Assembly: GCF_947179515.1 (NCBI RefSeq)
Contig: NC_067481.1
Span: 3,199,570 to 3,263,569, forward strand
Direction of reading: 5' to 3'
Length of the DNA stretch: 64,000 nt
DNA from: Apodemus sylvaticus
Taxonomy: Eukaryota; Chordata; Mammalia; Rodentia; Muridae
Positions 48,545 through 51,500 of this stretch are shown here, piece by piece. Every line of letters starts with the position of its first letter. The first letter of the stretch is position 1. The notes below the pieces were generated by a model, which saw only the letters and a list, made by a program, of their open reading frames with translations, made no database searches and was not told where the DNA came from. A program made the position numbers and the translations under genes.

Positions 48545-51500
48545 CAATTAACCAACCAACCAAGATCAAAATGTTAGCCACTAACAACAGACAACACTTT
48601 GAATGTAAAGTGGTTGGATTTGTTTTGTTTGAAATAAGGTCTCTTTAAGAAGTTCAGGCTGACTTAGAATGCAAGATCCCCCTGCCTCAGCCTTCCTTCT
48701 GGGTGGGTGCTACTAGGGCCAGCTAAGTTGAATTTTGAGAAATAAGAATTTCAGCCCCTTTTCCTTCCTTGCTCATAAAATGAACTCATGCCCCTTTCCC
48801 GCCCTCCCCCCACCCCCCCGCAACTTTTTGGTTCCATACTTCTTTGGAAGACTGGGGACCTGGGCGCAGTTGCATGCATGGATGGTAGCTACCAGAATGT
48901 CCCCAGCCTTGCATGTGGCAGCCAGGATTTGAGGTTTGAGCTTTCTCAGTGGTGAACTACGTTTGCTAAGAGATTCCTAACCTTGGCCAGCGTGGTAGAA
49001 TATGCCCATCATGTGACCAGGTATGTGGAATGTTTTGCATTCATAATCCACGTGGGAGAGCTCAGCAAACCGTTTACTGAACTAGCCCTGGGCAGGTGGT
49101 CTCAGGCTTTCTAAGAAAGCAGCACGCTAGAAGCAGGGCTCCTGCACACCTCTGCTTCAGTTCCTGCTTCCAGGTTCCTGCCTTCCCTTCCCTTCCCTTC
49201 CCTTCCCTCCCCTCCCCTCCCCTCCCCTCCCCTCCCCTCCCCTCCCCTCCCTTCCCTTCCCTACAGACTATGGTCATGATGTATAAGCCAAATAAAGCCT
49301 CCCCCTCCAAGGTTTTGGAGATCATGGTGTTTATCACAGCAACTGGACACATCTCCACAAGTTCCTTTCTCGGGTGGCAAACCATACGGATGGGAAGAGG
49401 CTTGCATTAACACTCACCGTGCCATCCTCCACGGGCTCCGTTGGCTCTGCAATCGGCTCCATGTGTTCCACGGGCTCTACGGGCTCGTAGATGCCCTGCC
49501 GGGATGTGTCGGTGGTGGTTGCTGAGGCGGTCTCCTCCCCACCCATTTCCCAGGGACTGACATCAGAGTAGGAGAACTCAGGAGAGCTGATTAGCTCAGA
49601 GAGATCGTCCAACTCGGAGAGATGGCCTTCTGTTTTTTCTTGGTCGGAAACTTCAAATTCCCCTTCTGGGGCAGCTCTTCCGGTGAGTTCCACTTCCTCT
49701 CTGGATCTGACCTTTCCAGCTTGCTTAGCTGTCTTCTGCTGTGTGGCACTTCCAATAGATTCCAAGTCCATTCCCAGGATGGCCTTTCCAATGGTTTCCA
49801 CGTCTGTTTCTGAGGTGTCTTCTCCAGCGGATTCAATTTCTAGTTCTGTCACGGTTCTAACGGGTTCCACACCCGTTCCCGGGGGAGCCTCTCCAGTGGA
49901 TCCCACTTCTCCATCCGTGCTGACTTTTTCGGCATCCACCTCTATTTCTGGTATGTTCTCTCCAGTGCGTTCCATGTCTGTTCCTGAGGAAGTCTCTCCA
50001 ATGAATTCCACTTCTGTTTCTGGGGGAGACTCTCCAATGGACCCCACTTCTCCATCAGAGACGGCTTCCCCATCCGTGCTGACAGCATCCACCATTTCTC
50101 TTTCAAATCTGCCTCTGCCTTCAGTTGTGATGTCCTCTTCGGGACTTGTGGCGGGATCTCTGCTCTCATCAGTTTCTTGGCCACTGTATTCCTGTGATAC
50201 CTGTTACAGGGCAGCAAGAAATCCCAGGGAAGAAAATATAATCTTGAGAGATGTTAGGGTGACAAGAAGGACGTCGACATCCCTCTCCCCACCCCCCCAG
50301 AGATGATGCTCTGTGTCTCATGTAACCACTGCCTGGTTTCTACAGTCATGCACTGCAAGCATGAACTCTGGGAAATACAAAGGGGTGTAAGGATTGGAGG
50401 TGTTATTACCGAAAGCCTTTCGTCATCTGAGAAGGGAGTCTCAAGTGAGGGGCTGACCAGAGAAGACTGACCTGTCTGAGGGGGTTGTCTTGGTTATTAA
50501 TTGGCCCAGTACACTGCAGGTGACACCATCCCTACACAATCAGTTGGGGGCTGTATAAAAAAGCCAGCTGAGCACAGCCGTGAATGAGCCGTGTTCCCCA
50601 CAGTTCCTACCGCACTTCCTTGGCTGTGAGTGAGTTTTCTGGTTAGAGGTAATGTATATGTGTACTGGCTAGCAGGCGTGCCTTCAGGGTCCTGCCTCGA
50701 CTTCCTCAGTAGTGAACTATGACCTGGAAGTATAAGCCATGCCAATCCTTTCCTCTTCTAAGATGCTTTTGGTCAGACTATTTATCAGTGTGAGTAGAAC
50801 ACTGTGGGGAAGGAACGAGTCTCTCTGTGCCTGAGCTGAGATTGCCCCAGAACATAAGATCATGGTCCCACGGTCCCCGGCCCCTGTCTATTTGTCTCCT
50901 GGCAAATAGGAGTCCAGATGGAAGTTACCTCACGGCCTTCAGTGTGCTGCTGCTTCCTCTTCTCTTTGGCAGAAGCCTTTTTGCCTTCCATCTGTGACCT
51001 GCTTAGACAGGGAACACGGGCTCACAGCCTATCATGCAAACTGCATACCAGCTGCTCACTGGTAAGGCCTCCGCCTCTCCTCCACTCTGCCGCCAGCCAA
51101 GGCTCTTCCATCGCTAGCCTGGGCCACAAACTTGGTATGGGCATGAATGTACAGCCCAGTTATAACATGAAAAGTCTGTTTCTGGGGCAAAGCAGAGAAG
51201 GTCTCAGGAGAGAGGACAGCATCCCATCTCTGCTCCTTGACATAGCCAAGGTTTGCATGTAAAATATTTTGACTTTTCAAAAACTTAATTAGGAACTGGA
51301 GTCTGGACTTCCAGAACTCCCCGTGCCTGTAACTCCAGCACTGTAAGGGTTTGAGGCAGGAGGACTACTGGGGCCACCAGTCAAGCTCCAGGTTCAGTGA
51401 GAAGTTCTGCTTCAAGGGAATAAGGAGGAGAGAGATAAAGCAGGACACCCGAATCCTCCTCTGGCTTCTGCACGCACACACACGCGCGCGCGCGCGCGCG

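Noticed and set aside
49683..50306. 207-residue plus-strand ORF opposite Ccdc40 exon 3
   Set aside because: It is the antisense shadow of the in-frame repeat exon; stop codons are absent because the repeat lacks their complements.
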